A stretch of DNA of 64,000 bases, taken from assembly GCA_903832775.1 (NCBI GenBank), contig CAILCX010000176.1:1-64000 (forward strand). Reading direction: 5' to 3'. Position numbers and translations under genes: made by a program. Position 1 is the first letter of the stretch. Each line of letters begins with the position of its first letter. Below are positions 18,502 to 27,534 of this stretch, one piece after another. The notes below the pieces were generated by a model that ran no database searches, had not been told where the DNA came from, and saw only the letters and a program-made list of their open reading frames with translations. Origin of the DNA: an uncultured Methylobacter sp. GTDB taxonomy: Bacteria > Pseudomonadota > Gammaproteobacteria > Methylococcales > Methylomonadaceae.

Positions 18502-19095
18502 ATGGAAGAGTATTTTATCGGGTGGCTCAAGGAATACGGTTATATTATTTTGTTCCTTTGGAGCATCATAGAAGGAGAAATGGGTCTGATCATGAGCGGC
18601 ATCATGTCCCACACTGGAGACATGGAGTATTTTATGTCGATATTTGTTGCGGGTTTAGGTGGTTTTACCGGTGATCAAATATACTTTTATCTTGGACGCT
18701 TCAACAAGAACTTGATTCAACGAAAATTGCACAAGCAAAGACGCAAGTTTGCAATTGCCCATTTACTGTTGAAAAAATATGGTTGGCCCATTATTTTTGT
18801 GCAGCGATACATGTATGGTTTACGCACCGTTATTCCCATGTCGATTGGAATTACTAAATATTCGGCCAGAAAATTTGCTTTTATTAATCTGATCAGTGCC
18901 TGGATATGGGCCACAATTACTATAACGCCAGCTTATATTTATGGCGCTGAAATATTGGTTTTCTTGGCTTATGCAAAACAACACTGGTATTTTGCACTAC
19001 CCATAGCCGGTGGGTTTTTATATGGTGTTTATGCTTATTTTCAAAGACTGGAAAGACATTTTTTAGAAAAGAGAAGTGAGCGATTTTCCAAGTAA
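18502..19095 (+). CDS. DedA/VTT family membrane protein
   Basis: The 197-residue polytopic protein shows the DedA (SNARE-associated, VTT) pattern: the reentrant-loop sequence GEMGLIMSG with a conserved acidic residue, GGFTGDQIYFYLGR, and the arginine motif QRYMYGLRTVIPMSIGI. Later helices close the fold. DedA proteins are implicated in membrane-lipid (undecaprenyl phosphate or phosphatidylethanolamine) flipping and membrane homeostasis; which substrate applies here cannot be told. It starts ATG after AAAGGG and is preceded by a 187-bp AT-rich spacer. Confidence 0.87.
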   Translation: MEEYFIGWLKEYGYIILFLWSIIEGEMGLIMSGIMSHTGDMEYFMSIFVAGLGGFTGDQIYFYLGRFNKNLIQRKLHKQRRKFAIAHLLLKKYGWPIIFVQRYMYGLRTVIPMSIGITKYSARKFAFINLISAWIWATITITPAYIYGAEILVFLAYAKQHWYFALPIAGGFLYGVYAYFQRLERHFLEKRSERFSK

Positions 19096-19127
19096 ACTTG
19101 ATTTGTTACATAATTGCTTTATGAAGG

Positions 19128-19343
19128 TCATTTAAAATAGTTGGCGGTTGTTAAGTAAATATAAGCGGCGGTAAAAATAGCTAATAGCCATTGCGAAGGG
19201 TCACCGTACAAAACGCAAATAACAATGACAGGAATGCCGATTAACCAGGCCCATTTAAGATGATTGCCTTTTTTGATGTAACGTTTTAGTTCCAATTCTT
19301 CTTCATCGGGATTGTTGATGAAATCAGCTTTATTTTTAGTCAT
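19128..19343 (-). CDS. small two-helix membrane protein, unknown
   Basis: This 71-residue ORF has a charged, acidic N-terminus (about 1-25) followed by two closely spaced hydrophobic segments (WAWLIGIPVIVICVLYG and WLLAIFTAAYIYLTT). It lies on the minus strand between the DedA gene and the methyltransferase-like gene. No family is recognised. It could be an envelope micro-protein, and coding status is moderately supported by composition only. Confidence 0.5.
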   Translation of the reverse strand: MTKNKADFINNPDEEELELKRYIKKGNHLKWAWLIGIPVIVICVLYGDPSQWLLAIFTAAYIYLTTANYFK

Positions 19344-19398
19344 TTTGTATTACCTCTAAATCACGATAAAAGTTATATTTTTAACTGTAGCATTTTTA

Positions 19399-20364
19399 GT
19401 GAAAAACGTTAAAAAAATTGAGACAAGGATGAAAATAACAGCTCACGCAAAAACGTTGAAATGGCTTAAAACGAATCCGCCCCTGACTGAACTCTGTTTG
19501 CGTTACCCCGAGCAATGGAAAGCTGTACAGCAAGAACTATCTACCATCGTTGAGCGGCGCGTCGCAGAAGAATTGCAAGCCTATTTGACGAGCGCTACCC
19601 AAGTCAAGAAGTTTCCTGACTCCCGAATTCGTAACAAAATGACTGACGCCGAATTATTCGAGATCATCCGCAGTCGAATGGCACAAGAGTCTATTAAAAA
19701 GCTTTGTTTGAGTCTATTGGCCGCCGATGCCGGAGTAACAAAGGGTAAAGTGCGTTTTAATTTGCTAAATGGTTATGTCGCACAAAAACTGCTATTTTCT
19801 GAAGGTCTGGAACGGAAACCGGTTTCTATGTTCTGGTTCCGTCTATTTTGGCCGCTGGTCTGGCAAAAAAAACGGCTCATGCCGTTGGTGCAACCCAAGG
19901 GGATTTATTGTTTTTATTCACAACCGCTAATAAAGGCTTTGAGCAGCATGATTGCTTCAAGAAGTTGCCTTGAGATTGCTGCGGGAGATGGTACTTTGTC
20001 GCGCTTCCTTGAAAATAGTGGAGTTAAGATAACCGCAACCGATAATCATAGCTGGAAAAATGCTGTTAAATATCCTGATCATGTTATAAATCTTGATGCC
20101 CGGGTAGCACTGGCAACTTATAACCCAGCGGTAGTTATCTGTTCCTGGCCGCCAGCCCGGAACGATTTTGAGAGAGATGTGTTCAATACGGCGAGCGTGC
20201 AAATTTATATTGTTATTGGCAGTCGCCATCAGTTTGCCTTTGGGAATTGGCAAGACTACAAGCAACAAGCTGATTTTGATATTGAAGAAGATATAACACT
20301 TGGCGACTTGGTATTGCCCCCTGAATTAGGCGCCGCTGTTTATGTATTTCGCAGAAAGCGGTAA
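19399..20364 (+). CDS. SAM-dependent methyltransferase-like protein
   Basis: The C-terminal half has a methyltransferase motif I (CLEIAAGDGTLSRFL), a following acidic strand end (ITATDNHSW) and a motif-IV-like segment (VVICSWPPARNDFE). The N-terminal half (1-170) is helical, basic and unrecognised. The annotated start is GTG at 19399; an in-frame ATG at 19429 (MKITAHAK) is an alternative but has its AAGG too close. The substrate is unknown. The downstream gene is convergent. Confidence 0.6.
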   Translation: MKNVKKIETRMKITAHAKTLKWLKTNPPLTELCLRYPEQWKAVQQELSTIVERRVAEELQAYLTSATQVKKFPDSRIRNKMTDAELFEIIRSRMAQESIKKLCLSLLAADAGVTKGKVRFNLLNGYVAQKLLFSEGLERKPVSMFWFRLFWPLVWQKKRLMPLVQPKGIYCFYSQPLIKALSSMIASRSCLEIAAGDGTLSRFLENSGVKITATDNHSWKNAVKYPDHVINLDARVALATYNPAVVICSWPPARNDFERDVFNTASVQIYIVIGSRHQFAFGNWQDYKQQADFDIEEDITLGDLVLPPELGAAVYVFRRKR

Positions 20365-20404
20365 AGGTGCTCCTCCTTTACCCCGAGTTTAATAGCCTAC
20401 TGCA

Positions 20405-21433
20405 CTAACAAAGCGTAAAAGGACAGTGTGTCGTGTTGTCAGAGGAATTTGACTGCTTTTTGCCAGGTTTGTCGCCGTAAACCATTCTAATAATTTCCCG
20501 TTTTGCTTCCAGCCAGTCGCGTAGCTCATTGCCAGGGGTAAAAGAGCGTTTTTCTGCTTTGTAATAAGCTGCTTCAGCAATCATCGCCGAAAGATTTAAA
20601 TCAGGTTCATAAGCAGTAACTTGTTTATCAGAGGAAAAGCCAAATTTTATAAGCCCTGAAAAATTCTGGGGTGAGCTGTTTTTAATACCGATTTTAGCCG
20701 GCTCATATTCTGCAAAGGTGCCGAATAACCGATCCCATATTGAAAAAATCGCTCCATAATTAGTGTCGTGTTCTTTGCGTTCCACGGAATGGTGAGCGCG
20801 ATGTAAATAGGGCGCGATAATGACTTGTCCCAAGCCCTTTTCACCAGAAAAGGTGGTGTTGGTGTGATGAAACATAATAAATAAGGTCAAAATGGTCTCA
20901 CTGGTCGTTACCATTACCTGGCTTATACCGGTGACTAAGATAAAAACTGTTTTCACCAGGGTAAGTATCAAAAGCTCCACAATATGAATCCGAAAAGCGG
21001 TTGATACATTTAAATAGGGGTCGTTGTGATGGACTTTGTGAAACATCCACAAACCATCAAAATGGTGGCTGGCCCGATGCCAAAAATACATCAGTAAATC
21101 GAGCAAAAGCAGCGATAGCAGTGCTTTTCCGCCAGGATTGTCAATAAAACTTAACAGCCCGGCGCCTGAATTAAGTCGGGCTACCAGAATTAAGGGAATT
21201 GCTGATAATAACGAAATAACGATACTGTTAAAAATAAAAAGGCTGACATTGGTTTGATAAGACTGACGTAACTTTTTTAGCGGCAGCTTGCGTTTTGGAT
21301 AGTTGAGCTCAATAACTGCTAAAACGACAAAAGCAATCAGGAGGATGAGTGTAGCTAATTCGCCTGAGAGACTTGAGAGCCAGTGAAGATAAGATTGAAG
21401 AAGGGTGGCTAATGATGTAAGTAGATTAGACAT
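20405..21433 (-). CDS. fatty acid hydroxylase / sterol desaturase family protein
   Basis: This integral membrane di-iron oxygenase has five or so hydrophobic segments and the histidine clusters of the family: HRASHH, HKVHH, an HH pair in a membrane segment (FHHTN), and HRAHH. These bind two irons and hydroxylate or desaturate lipids. The 342-residue length is normal. Start MSNLL at 21433 with a clear ATG. No lipid-synthesis partner is adjacent, so the substrate (sterol, fatty acid or carotenoid-like) cannot be assigned. Confidence 0.85.
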   Translation of the reverse strand: MSNLLTSLATLLQSYLHWLSSLSGELATLILLIAFVVLAVIELNYPKRKLPLKKLRQSYQTNVSLFIFNSIVISLLSAIPLILVARLNSGAGLLSFIDNPGGKALLSLLLLDLLMYFWHRASHHFDGLWMFHKVHHNDPYLNVSTAFRIHIVELLILTLVKTVFILVTGISQVMVTTSETILTLFIMFHHTNTTFSGEKGLGQVIIAPYLHRAHHSVERKEHDTNYGAIFSIWDRLFGTFAEYEPAKIGIKNSSPQNFSGLIKFGFSSDKQVTAYEPDLNLSAMIAEAAYYKAEKRSFTPGNELRDWLEAKREIIRMVYGDKPGKKQSNSSDNTTHCPFTLC

Positions 21434-21818
21434 TGATTTTTCCTCTAGACAAAATTATATGGACTTAGTGCCTCATTTTTTAAAAGACAGTGAAATTTAA
21501 AGTGAGTTATTTTTTATATTTATTAAAATTATTTGCAAAAATTGAACCAGATTTGTTTGTTAAATCATTAAAAAACAAATAGTGCTGTTGAATTGCCCGG
21601 TAGGCGCCGTTTATCCTGGATTTGTTAGAATATAAAAAATCATTCTACTATCCAACGCATTTGAATAGGTCATTATTTAATTAACTTGGCGCCTCAGCTT
21701 GGTGCAAATGATCTGTTATACGCACCGATAGCATCTCTAAAAGTATTTTTAAATGCTATTTAGAATGTCACCTTTGGAAAAAGCTTAGCGTCATTTTTTT
21801 CAAAATAAAATGTTATTT
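21434..21818. other. 385-bp gene-free stretch
   Basis: AT-rich spacer between two minus-strand genes. It probably carries the promoter of the desaturase-like gene on its left. I see no ORF, strong hairpin or repeat in it. Confidence 0.4.
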
Positions 21819-22199
21819 TTAGGAGTACTTATCTAATAAGTCGATAAAAGTATCTCGAAGCCCATGGAGTTCATCCAGTCTTGTCAGTGCCTCTGATTTT
21901 CGGCGTGCTTCGTGGAGTTTACATAGCTCTGTAGACAGCATTTGTATTTGATGATGAACTGAATCTATAATGTTAAGAGTGGGTTGGCTTTCTGGATTAA
22001 CCTGATGCGCGGCATTTATCCACATACCGAAATAGCTTTGCTCAGGGTCCAGCTCTATAGGAAGTTCACGCTCGTTTTTAAGGAAAGCCTCGATAGAGGC
22101 AATCCAGTGACGTTGTTCAACACTGGCAAACAGTCCAGGCAAGTTATCGCGACTAATTTGTATCTGGCAGGTCCAAATTGGATCAGGTCGCCAGGTAAG
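21819..22199 (-). pseudogene. displaced C-terminal (CZB-like) domain of the GGDEF-EAL protein
   Basis: After the upstream gene's EAL domain ends with PMPADQLPDW its frame runs STYLAT and stops at 22183. Another frame from about 22199 continues with LTWRPDPIW and SRDNLPGLFASVEQRHWI. That is the sequence normally following an EAL domain in this protein type. About 127 further residues follow, with WIASIEAF and a helical His/Cys region (YFGMWINAAHQ, LHGLRD) resembling a chemoreceptor zinc-binding (CZB) helical domain. The ATG at 22265 proposed by the ORF track lies in the wrong frame inside the EAL domain. So this is most likely a severed domain, either a real frameshift or a sequence error. Confidence 0.75.
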
Positions 22200-25100
22200 T
22201 CGACCAGTCAGGTAATTGGTCGGCTGGCATGGGACGGGCAATGCCATAACCTTGGGCCAATTCACAGCCGAGTTTCAGCAGCATGGTGCCATGTTCGATG
22301 GTTTCTACCCCTTCAGCGATGACGTGGCGATGGAAAGTACTCGCCAAACCGACGACTCCTGCAATGATTGCCAGATCATCAGGATCGTCGAGCATATTAC
22401 GTACAAAACTCTGGTCGATCTTGAGGCAGGTAACAGGCAGTCGTTTTAGGTAATTGAGTGAGGAATAGCCTGTGCCAAAGTCATCCAGGGCAAAATTCAC
22501 CCCGATTTTCCGGCAAGCCTCGATGAGATTTGATGCCATAGCCAAATCTTCTAAGGCATTGGTTTCCAATACCTCCAGCTCAAGATAGGATGGTGAGATA
22601 TCTGGATGTGATGCCAATATTTCTCGCAGACGAACAATAAAGTCTGTTTGTTGTAACTGACGGGCACCAATATTGACACTGACCGGTATGTCCAGACCTT
22701 GTTTACGCCATAGGGCTATTTGAGTTAGGGCCATATCAATCACCCATTCGCCAATTCTGACAGCCATGGGATGATCCTCGATCGTTGTTAAAAACGACAT
22801 AGGTAACAGCAAGCCTTTTTGCGGATGTTGCCAGCGAATAAGTGCTTCCGCACCGATAATGGCTCCAGTACGCATGTTAACCTTAGGCTGGTATAAGAGT
22901 ATGAACTCCTGCTCGATCATGGCTACACGGATACGATCCAAGCTTTCATGACGGATACGAATGTTATTATCAAGCGCTGCATCAAAGATGTGGTAACGAT
23001 TTTTACCTGTTAACTTAGCCTGATACATTGCCTGGTCGGCCTGACGAAGTAATTGATCGGCATCAATGTCTTCTTCCAGCGGGTAGAAGGTAACCCCGAG
23101 ACTCGCCGTGACCTGGAGATTAAGGTCGCCAAAAGAGACGGATTCGGAAGCGGCGGCAAGCAGGCGGTTAAGCAAATGTATAATGGTGGATTCACTATCT
23201 AAGTCCAGCAGAATAGCGACAAATTCGTCACCGCCAATTCGGGCCAGGGTGTCACCTTCGCGCAGTGCCTGCTCCATTCGGGTTGCAACGGCAATCAGTA
23301 AGCGATCGCCTGCCTCATGTCCGTTTTTATCATTAATTTGCTTAAAGCCGTCCAGGTCGAGAAAAACCACTGCCATGGATTGGTTCCTTCTCTGAACTTG
23401 AGCCATGGCCTGGCGCATCCGATCAGCCAAGAGATTACGGTTGGGTAAAGAGGTTAGCGCATCGTAATGGGCTATATGTAATAGTTCATTTTCGTGTTCT
23501 TTGAGATGAGTAATGTCTGTGAGCATTGCTACATAATGACGAGGGATTCCCAGAGAATTTCTGACGACGCTGATGGTTTCAATCACGGCATATAATCCAC
23601 CGTCTTTGTGGCGGTTCCAGATTTCGCCATACCAATGGCCTTTTTCAATCAAACTAGTCCAAAGTTCAGTGTAAAAGCTATTATTCTGAGTGCCGGCACC
23701 AAGAATACGAGGATTTTCCCCCAGCACTTCGTCACGGCTAAAACCGGTGATCCGGCTAAACGCGTCATTAACATCGACGATAGTGCCATCGGTTGTGGTT
23801 ATTAAGATACCTTCCCAAGCGTGAGCAAAAACGCTGGATGAGAGGCGAAGTTTTTCTTCTGCGAGTTTGCGATCGGTGATATTAACATGAGAGATTACCG
23901 CACCTTTGCCTGGTGATTCCAATTGAGTAACGATCATGCTAAACCAGCGTGTTTGCAGTGGTGAATCGCAGGGGTATTCCTGGGTAAAGGAGGATGATTT
24001 TCCGCTCAATACATCATTTATGCCTTCGATCATGGTTAAAGCTATATCATTCGGTTCGGATGTAACACTTGCGTAACATATCTCGAGGTAGTTAACACCT
24101 ACTCCCGTTCTCGGGGACGAAATGCCCTGGGCTATAGCGTTCTCTGAAGCAAAAGCCTGCCATTGTCGGTTAACCAGGATAATGACACCATCAGAATCAA
24201 GAACAGCGATTTCTGCTGCTATGGAGTCCAATATCTCCAGGCTGAAGGCATTGCTATTGCATAACGCCAATTCTGTAAGTTTTCGCTCTGTAATATCCTG
24301 TAAAAAAATTACAAACCGACCGTCATCGATAGGGAGAAACTGCAAGCTTATTTCAACGTCAAAATTACTGCCATCTTTGCGGCGATGGCGAGTTTCAAAA
24401 CGATTTACGCTCTGTGTAATGGTATTTGGAAGATGAATGAAAATTTCGCTGGCTGTTTCAATCGCTTCCAAATCGGCAATATTCATGCTCAGCAATTCCT
24501 GCTCAGAATAGCCACTCATCAGTATATAGGTTTTGTTAACTTCCAGTAAATTGCCATGTCTGTCCATCAACAGGAACCCATCCATGACAGTATGGAGGAT
24601 ACCGCTATGCAGTGCATTACTATTCAGTTCTGCCAGGCTTGCTTTAAGTAATTTCTTTTTCAGCACAAGTCGCTGTTGACGCCATAGCAGAAATAAAACG
24701 AAGCCCATACCTAAAATCAAAATACTAGCCAGCATTGAGGTCAGCCACATTCGCTCATAAAGCGGAGCGTAAACTTCTTTTTTATCTATACGTGTCACAA
24801 GTTGCCATGGGGAGTTGGGTATGGCATTCAATGCAGCGATTACTGGCTCGCCTCGATAGTCTTTGCCATCTACGATTCCTCGTTCACCCAGTACGGCTTT
24901 CACGGCGGGTATTTTGTGGTTGTAGCTTAACGGGATTCGCAGTTGCAAAGCCGAGTCCTTGTCAAATCTGATGTCATTTAAAAACAGGGCGTCATTGTCA
25001 TCCCTGCGGACAAGCAAGGTTTCAGCACTACTGCTTGGCGTTGGCCAGCGATTAATGAGTGGATATAAATAGACAGTGGGATCAATGCGCAGCACGATTG

Positions 25101-26295
25101 CCCCCAGCGGTTTTAAGTTGTTTGGTTTGTCAAGAATCGGTACTATGAGTGCCATATAGACGTTCTGGTCGTGCTCGTCGCGGTAAAAATCCTGGAGCAT
25201 GATCTGCTTTGATCGCATTGAGATAATAGCCGTCTGTTTAAGAACAGAGGCTATATCAGGCAAGCGATTAATTGGACTTGATAACCTGGTAACGGTCTGT
25301 GTATCAAACAGAATAATCTGATCATATCCTAAATGTCGCAGGTAGCTATCAAACCAGTCCTGTAACTCCTGCTGTGTCAGCAGATTGTTGGGCGTTTCAA
25401 GGTAACGCGCTACCGAAGAACTTATGATTGCGCTTTGAGTTAGAGCTCCATCACCGAGGCGCTCTATCCGCCACTGAGTCAATTCTCTCATTTTTAACTC
25501 GGAAACAGATAGCAGTTGTAACTCCACCTCGCTCCTTATCCTGAGCTCAATGCCTCTGTATGACTGGTATGCGATGGTGAAGACTGCTATGGTAAAGGTA
25601 AGAAAAGCCAGTGAATAGGGTAACAGATTGGTTTCAGTTACTGCGGTTTGCCACGTTGAGTGACGATAGGCGAATATTTGCAGTCCTATTCCCATGAGCA
25701 GGAGAATGACGCTCGTGTTGAGTGCTGGGTGAATCTTTGTGTTTTCAATGAGCAGCGGTATGCCGTAGCAGTAGCCTAGCAGGAGCGTAAAGCTTAACAA
25801 GGTGATTAAGCTGGCCAAGCCGGATATGACATAGCCTCGCCATGGGTTTCGGGAAAGAGGAACGAGCAATACACCATTCGCTAGCAGGAAACAGAGAGCC
25901 GTAATCGGAGATATAAATCCTAGTGGTGTATCGGCCAGCTTGTCGGTAATGTGTAGGCCGAGATACTCCTCTGGCAAATAAATATGAAGTAGGCGAAGAA
26001 TGAAAAGTAATAAAGCTAATATAGCGCCTAGTCTTACTAAGAGTTTTGAAAGTAAGAGGGTAATAAAGGAGGGTGAAACACGGGTGTTCAGACTGAAAGC
26101 TCCGCCGAATAACATGGCAAGTATTGCCGTACTTGGTGCCATTGGAAGGGTGCCTGGTTTCCAGGCGGTGAGGTTAGGCGTGTCAATCAACCAGCCAAGC
26201 AGCGCCAGAAAACCGATAGTTGCTATAGTTAGTCCCGCAACCAAGAGCACGATTGATCTCGATGTATCTATACGGTTGCGTATTATGTTGATCAT
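22183..26295 (-). CDS. membrane PAS-GGDEF-EAL cyclic-di-GMP protein, frameshifted at its C-terminus
   Basis: The 1370-residue product has an N-terminal membrane region of about seven helices (1-235). A periplasmic sensor of about 280 residues resembling dCache follows, then one more helix near 525-545. Next come PAS domains (about 555-665, 680-800 and 800-920, the last followed by RHKDGGLYAVIETI). The GGDEF domain has an intact RIGGDEF active site and an RxxD inhibitory site (REGD) five residues before it. The EAL domain has AEALIRW and DDFGTGYSSL. So both synthase and phosphodiesterase motifs look functional. The stop at 22183 is premature: the usual downstream domain continues in another frame at 21819-22199. 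Start ATG at 26295. Confidence 0.88.
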   Translation of the reverse strand: MINIIRNRIDTSRSIVLLVAGLTIATIGFLALLGWLIDTPNLTAWKPGTLPMAPSTAILAMLFGGAFSLNTRVSPSFITLLLSKLLVRLGAILALLLFILRLLHIYLPEEYLGLHITDKLADTPLGFISPITALCFLLANGVLLVPLSRNPWRGYVISGLASLITLLSFTLLLGYCYGIPLLIENTKIHPALNTSVILLLMGIGLQIFAYRHSTWQTAVTETNLLPYSLAFLTFTIAVFTIAYQSYRGIELRIRSEVELQLLSVSELKMRELTQWRIERLGDGALTQSAIISSSVARYLETPNNLLTQQELQDWFDSYLRHLGYDQIILFDTQTVTRLSSPINRLPDIASVLKQTAIISMRSKQIMLQDFYRDEHDQNVYMALIVPILDKPNNLKPLGAIVLRIDPTVYLYPLINRWPTPSSSAETLLVRRDDNDALFLNDIRFDKDSALQLRIPLSYNHKIPAVKAVLGERGIVDGKDYRGEPVIAALNAIPNSPWQLVTRIDKKEVYAPLYERMWLTSMLASILILGMGFVLFLLWRQQRLVLKKKLLKASLAELNSNALHSGILHTVMDGFLLMDRHGNLLEVNKTYILMSGYSEQELLSMNIADLEAIETASEIFIHLPNTITQSVNRFETRHRRKDGSNFDVEISLQFLPIDDGRFVIFLQDITERKLTELALCNSNAFSLEILDSIAAEIAVLDSDGVIILVNRQWQAFASENAIAQGISSPRTGVGVNYLEICYASVTSEPNDIALTMIEGINDVLSGKSSSFTQEYPCDSPLQTRWFSMIVTQLESPGKGAVISHVNITDRKLAEEKLRLSSSVFAHAWEGILITTTDGTIVDVNDAFSRITGFSRDEVLGENPRILGAGTQNNSFYTELWTSLIEKGHWYGEIWNRHKDGGLYAVIETISVVRNSLGIPRHYVAMLTDITHLKEHENELLHIAHYDALTSLPNRNLLADRMRQAMAQVQRRNQSMAVVFLDLDGFKQINDKNGHEAGDRLLIAVATRMEQALREGDTLARIGGDEFVAILLDLDSESTIIHLLNRLLAAASESVSFGDLNLQVTASLGVTFYPLEEDIDADQLLRQADQAMYQAKLTGKNRYHIFDAALDNNIRIRHESLDRIRVAMIEQEFILLYQPKVNMRTGAIIGAEALIRWQHPQKGLLLPMSFLTTIEDHPMAVRIGEWVIDMALTQIALWRKQGLDIPVSVNIGARQLQQTDFIVRLREILASHPDISPSYLELEVLETNALEDLAMASNLIEACRKIGVNFALDDFGTGYSSLNYLKRLPVTCLKIDQSFVRNMLDDPDDLAIIAGVVGLASTFHRHVIAEGVETIEHGTMLLKLGCELAQGYGIARPMPADQLPDWSTYLAT

Positions 26296-26566
26296 ATAAT
26301 TAACTTTTAATTCAATCGCATTAGTGATAGACGATAACCTGGGAGTAGGGTTTGGTCGATTTTCAGAGAAGGAAATATCGGTAACTTATTGATCATTTTG
26401 TATGTCAGATATACTAATTTCTATTATTATATTTTCTGGTGATTACAATGAGAAACATAAGGCGTGTCAATTCACTTTAATGTAGCGTACTCTGGTGTTT
26501 TTGTAAAAATATACCTACATTGATAAGTAAATAATCACTTTGACAGAATATAACGTTAATAAATAA

Positions 26567-27463
26567 ATGCACCCTGAACTCATAAAACTGGAGAAAATTT
26601 TTACTCCGTCAGTGTTGACAAAGATCGATGATCCATTGCTGGCGAGATATAAAATTGATTTATGGATGAAGCGCGATGATTTGCTGCATCCGGTTATTTC
26701 AGGTAATAAATGGCGCAAGCTTAAATATATATTGGATCATGCGTTGTCTTTAGGGAGCGATACTTTAATTAGTATGGGGGGGGCTTATTCCAATCATTTG
26801 CATGTTATGGCTTATGTAGGCAAGTTATTAGGATTAAAAACTATTGGGTATATTCGCGGCGAACAACCAGACATTCTAAATCCAACTTTGTTAGACATAA
26901 AAGGTTGGGGGATGGAACTTAGGTTTTTAACTCGAGCTGAATATAGAGTATTAAGACAATATAAATATAACCGAGCTTTGCCTGGCATAAAGTTGGGTCA
27001 ATACTGGTTACCGGAAGGTGGAGCACAGCTCCTGGCTTTGAAAGGTGTCTCTGAGCTTCTCAGTGAAATAAGAATTCCCTATAACACCATCTGCGTTCCT
27101 TGTGGAACCGGGACGACTTTGGCGGGAATGATTAATGAAGTTCCGGATGAGGTTTCTATTTTGGGATTTGCCGCGTTAAAAAACGCACATTTTTTAAACG
27201 ATGAAGTTGCGGGGTTGTTGTCACAATCACGTAATAATTGGCATATAAACTTGGAGTACCATTTTGGCGGTTTTGCCAAAATTAATGCAGATTTATGTGC
27301 GTTTATAGAAGACTTTGAAGTTAAAACCTCCATTCCACTTGAGTCGGTTTACACCGGTAAAATGATGTATGCCCTTTTCGATTTAATCAAAAAAAACTAC
27401 TTCGCACCTGGTCAGTGTATTATTGCCTTACATACTGGTGGCTTGCAGGGTAACAGAGGCTAG
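26567..27463 (+). CDS. PLP-dependent ACC deaminase / D-cysteine desulfhydrase family protein
   Basis: Fold-type II PLP enzyme of 298 residues. The PLP lysine lies in SGNKWRKLKY. SMGGAYSNHLH supplies the Ser/Asn pair that binds the substrate carboxylate. The phosphate-binding loop is VPCGTGTTLAGM. TGKMMYALFDL and HTGGLQG are close to the C-terminus. Members act as D-cysteine desulfhydrase or 1-aminocyclopropane-1-carboxylate deaminase. At 298 residues it is slightly shorter than DcyD, and which activity applies is undecided. The start is an ATG with no strong Shine-Dalgarno. Confidence 0.85.
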   Translation: MHPELIKLEKIFTPSVLTKIDDPLLARYKIDLWMKRDDLLHPVISGNKWRKLKYILDHALSLGSDTLISMGGAYSNHLHVMAYVGKLLGLKTIGYIRGEQPDILNPTLLDIKGWGMELRFLTRAEYRVLRQYKYNRALPGIKLGQYWLPEGGAQLLALKGVSELLSEIRIPYNTICVPCGTGTTLAGMINEVPDEVSILGFAALKNAHFLNDEVAGLLSQSRNNWHINLEYHFGGFAKINADLCAFIEDFEVKTSIPLESVYTGKMMYALFDLIKKNYFAPGQCIIALHTGGLQGNRG

Positions 27464-27534
27464 GGTGCGCATTTCTCAATGTCTCAAATTCACAAAAGGT
27501 TCGCGGTGCGAGCCAAATATACAAAGAGTACAAA

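Noticed and set aside
22200-22265. ATG at 22265 as the start of an independent 148-residue gene
   Set aside because: It lies in the EAL coding region in a different frame. The conserved residues begin only at about 22199, after the frameshift.
27464-27534. Second copy of the aspS terminator element (GGGTGCGCAT)
   Set aside because: Only one arm is present and it does not pair with downstream sequence, so no terminator is called.
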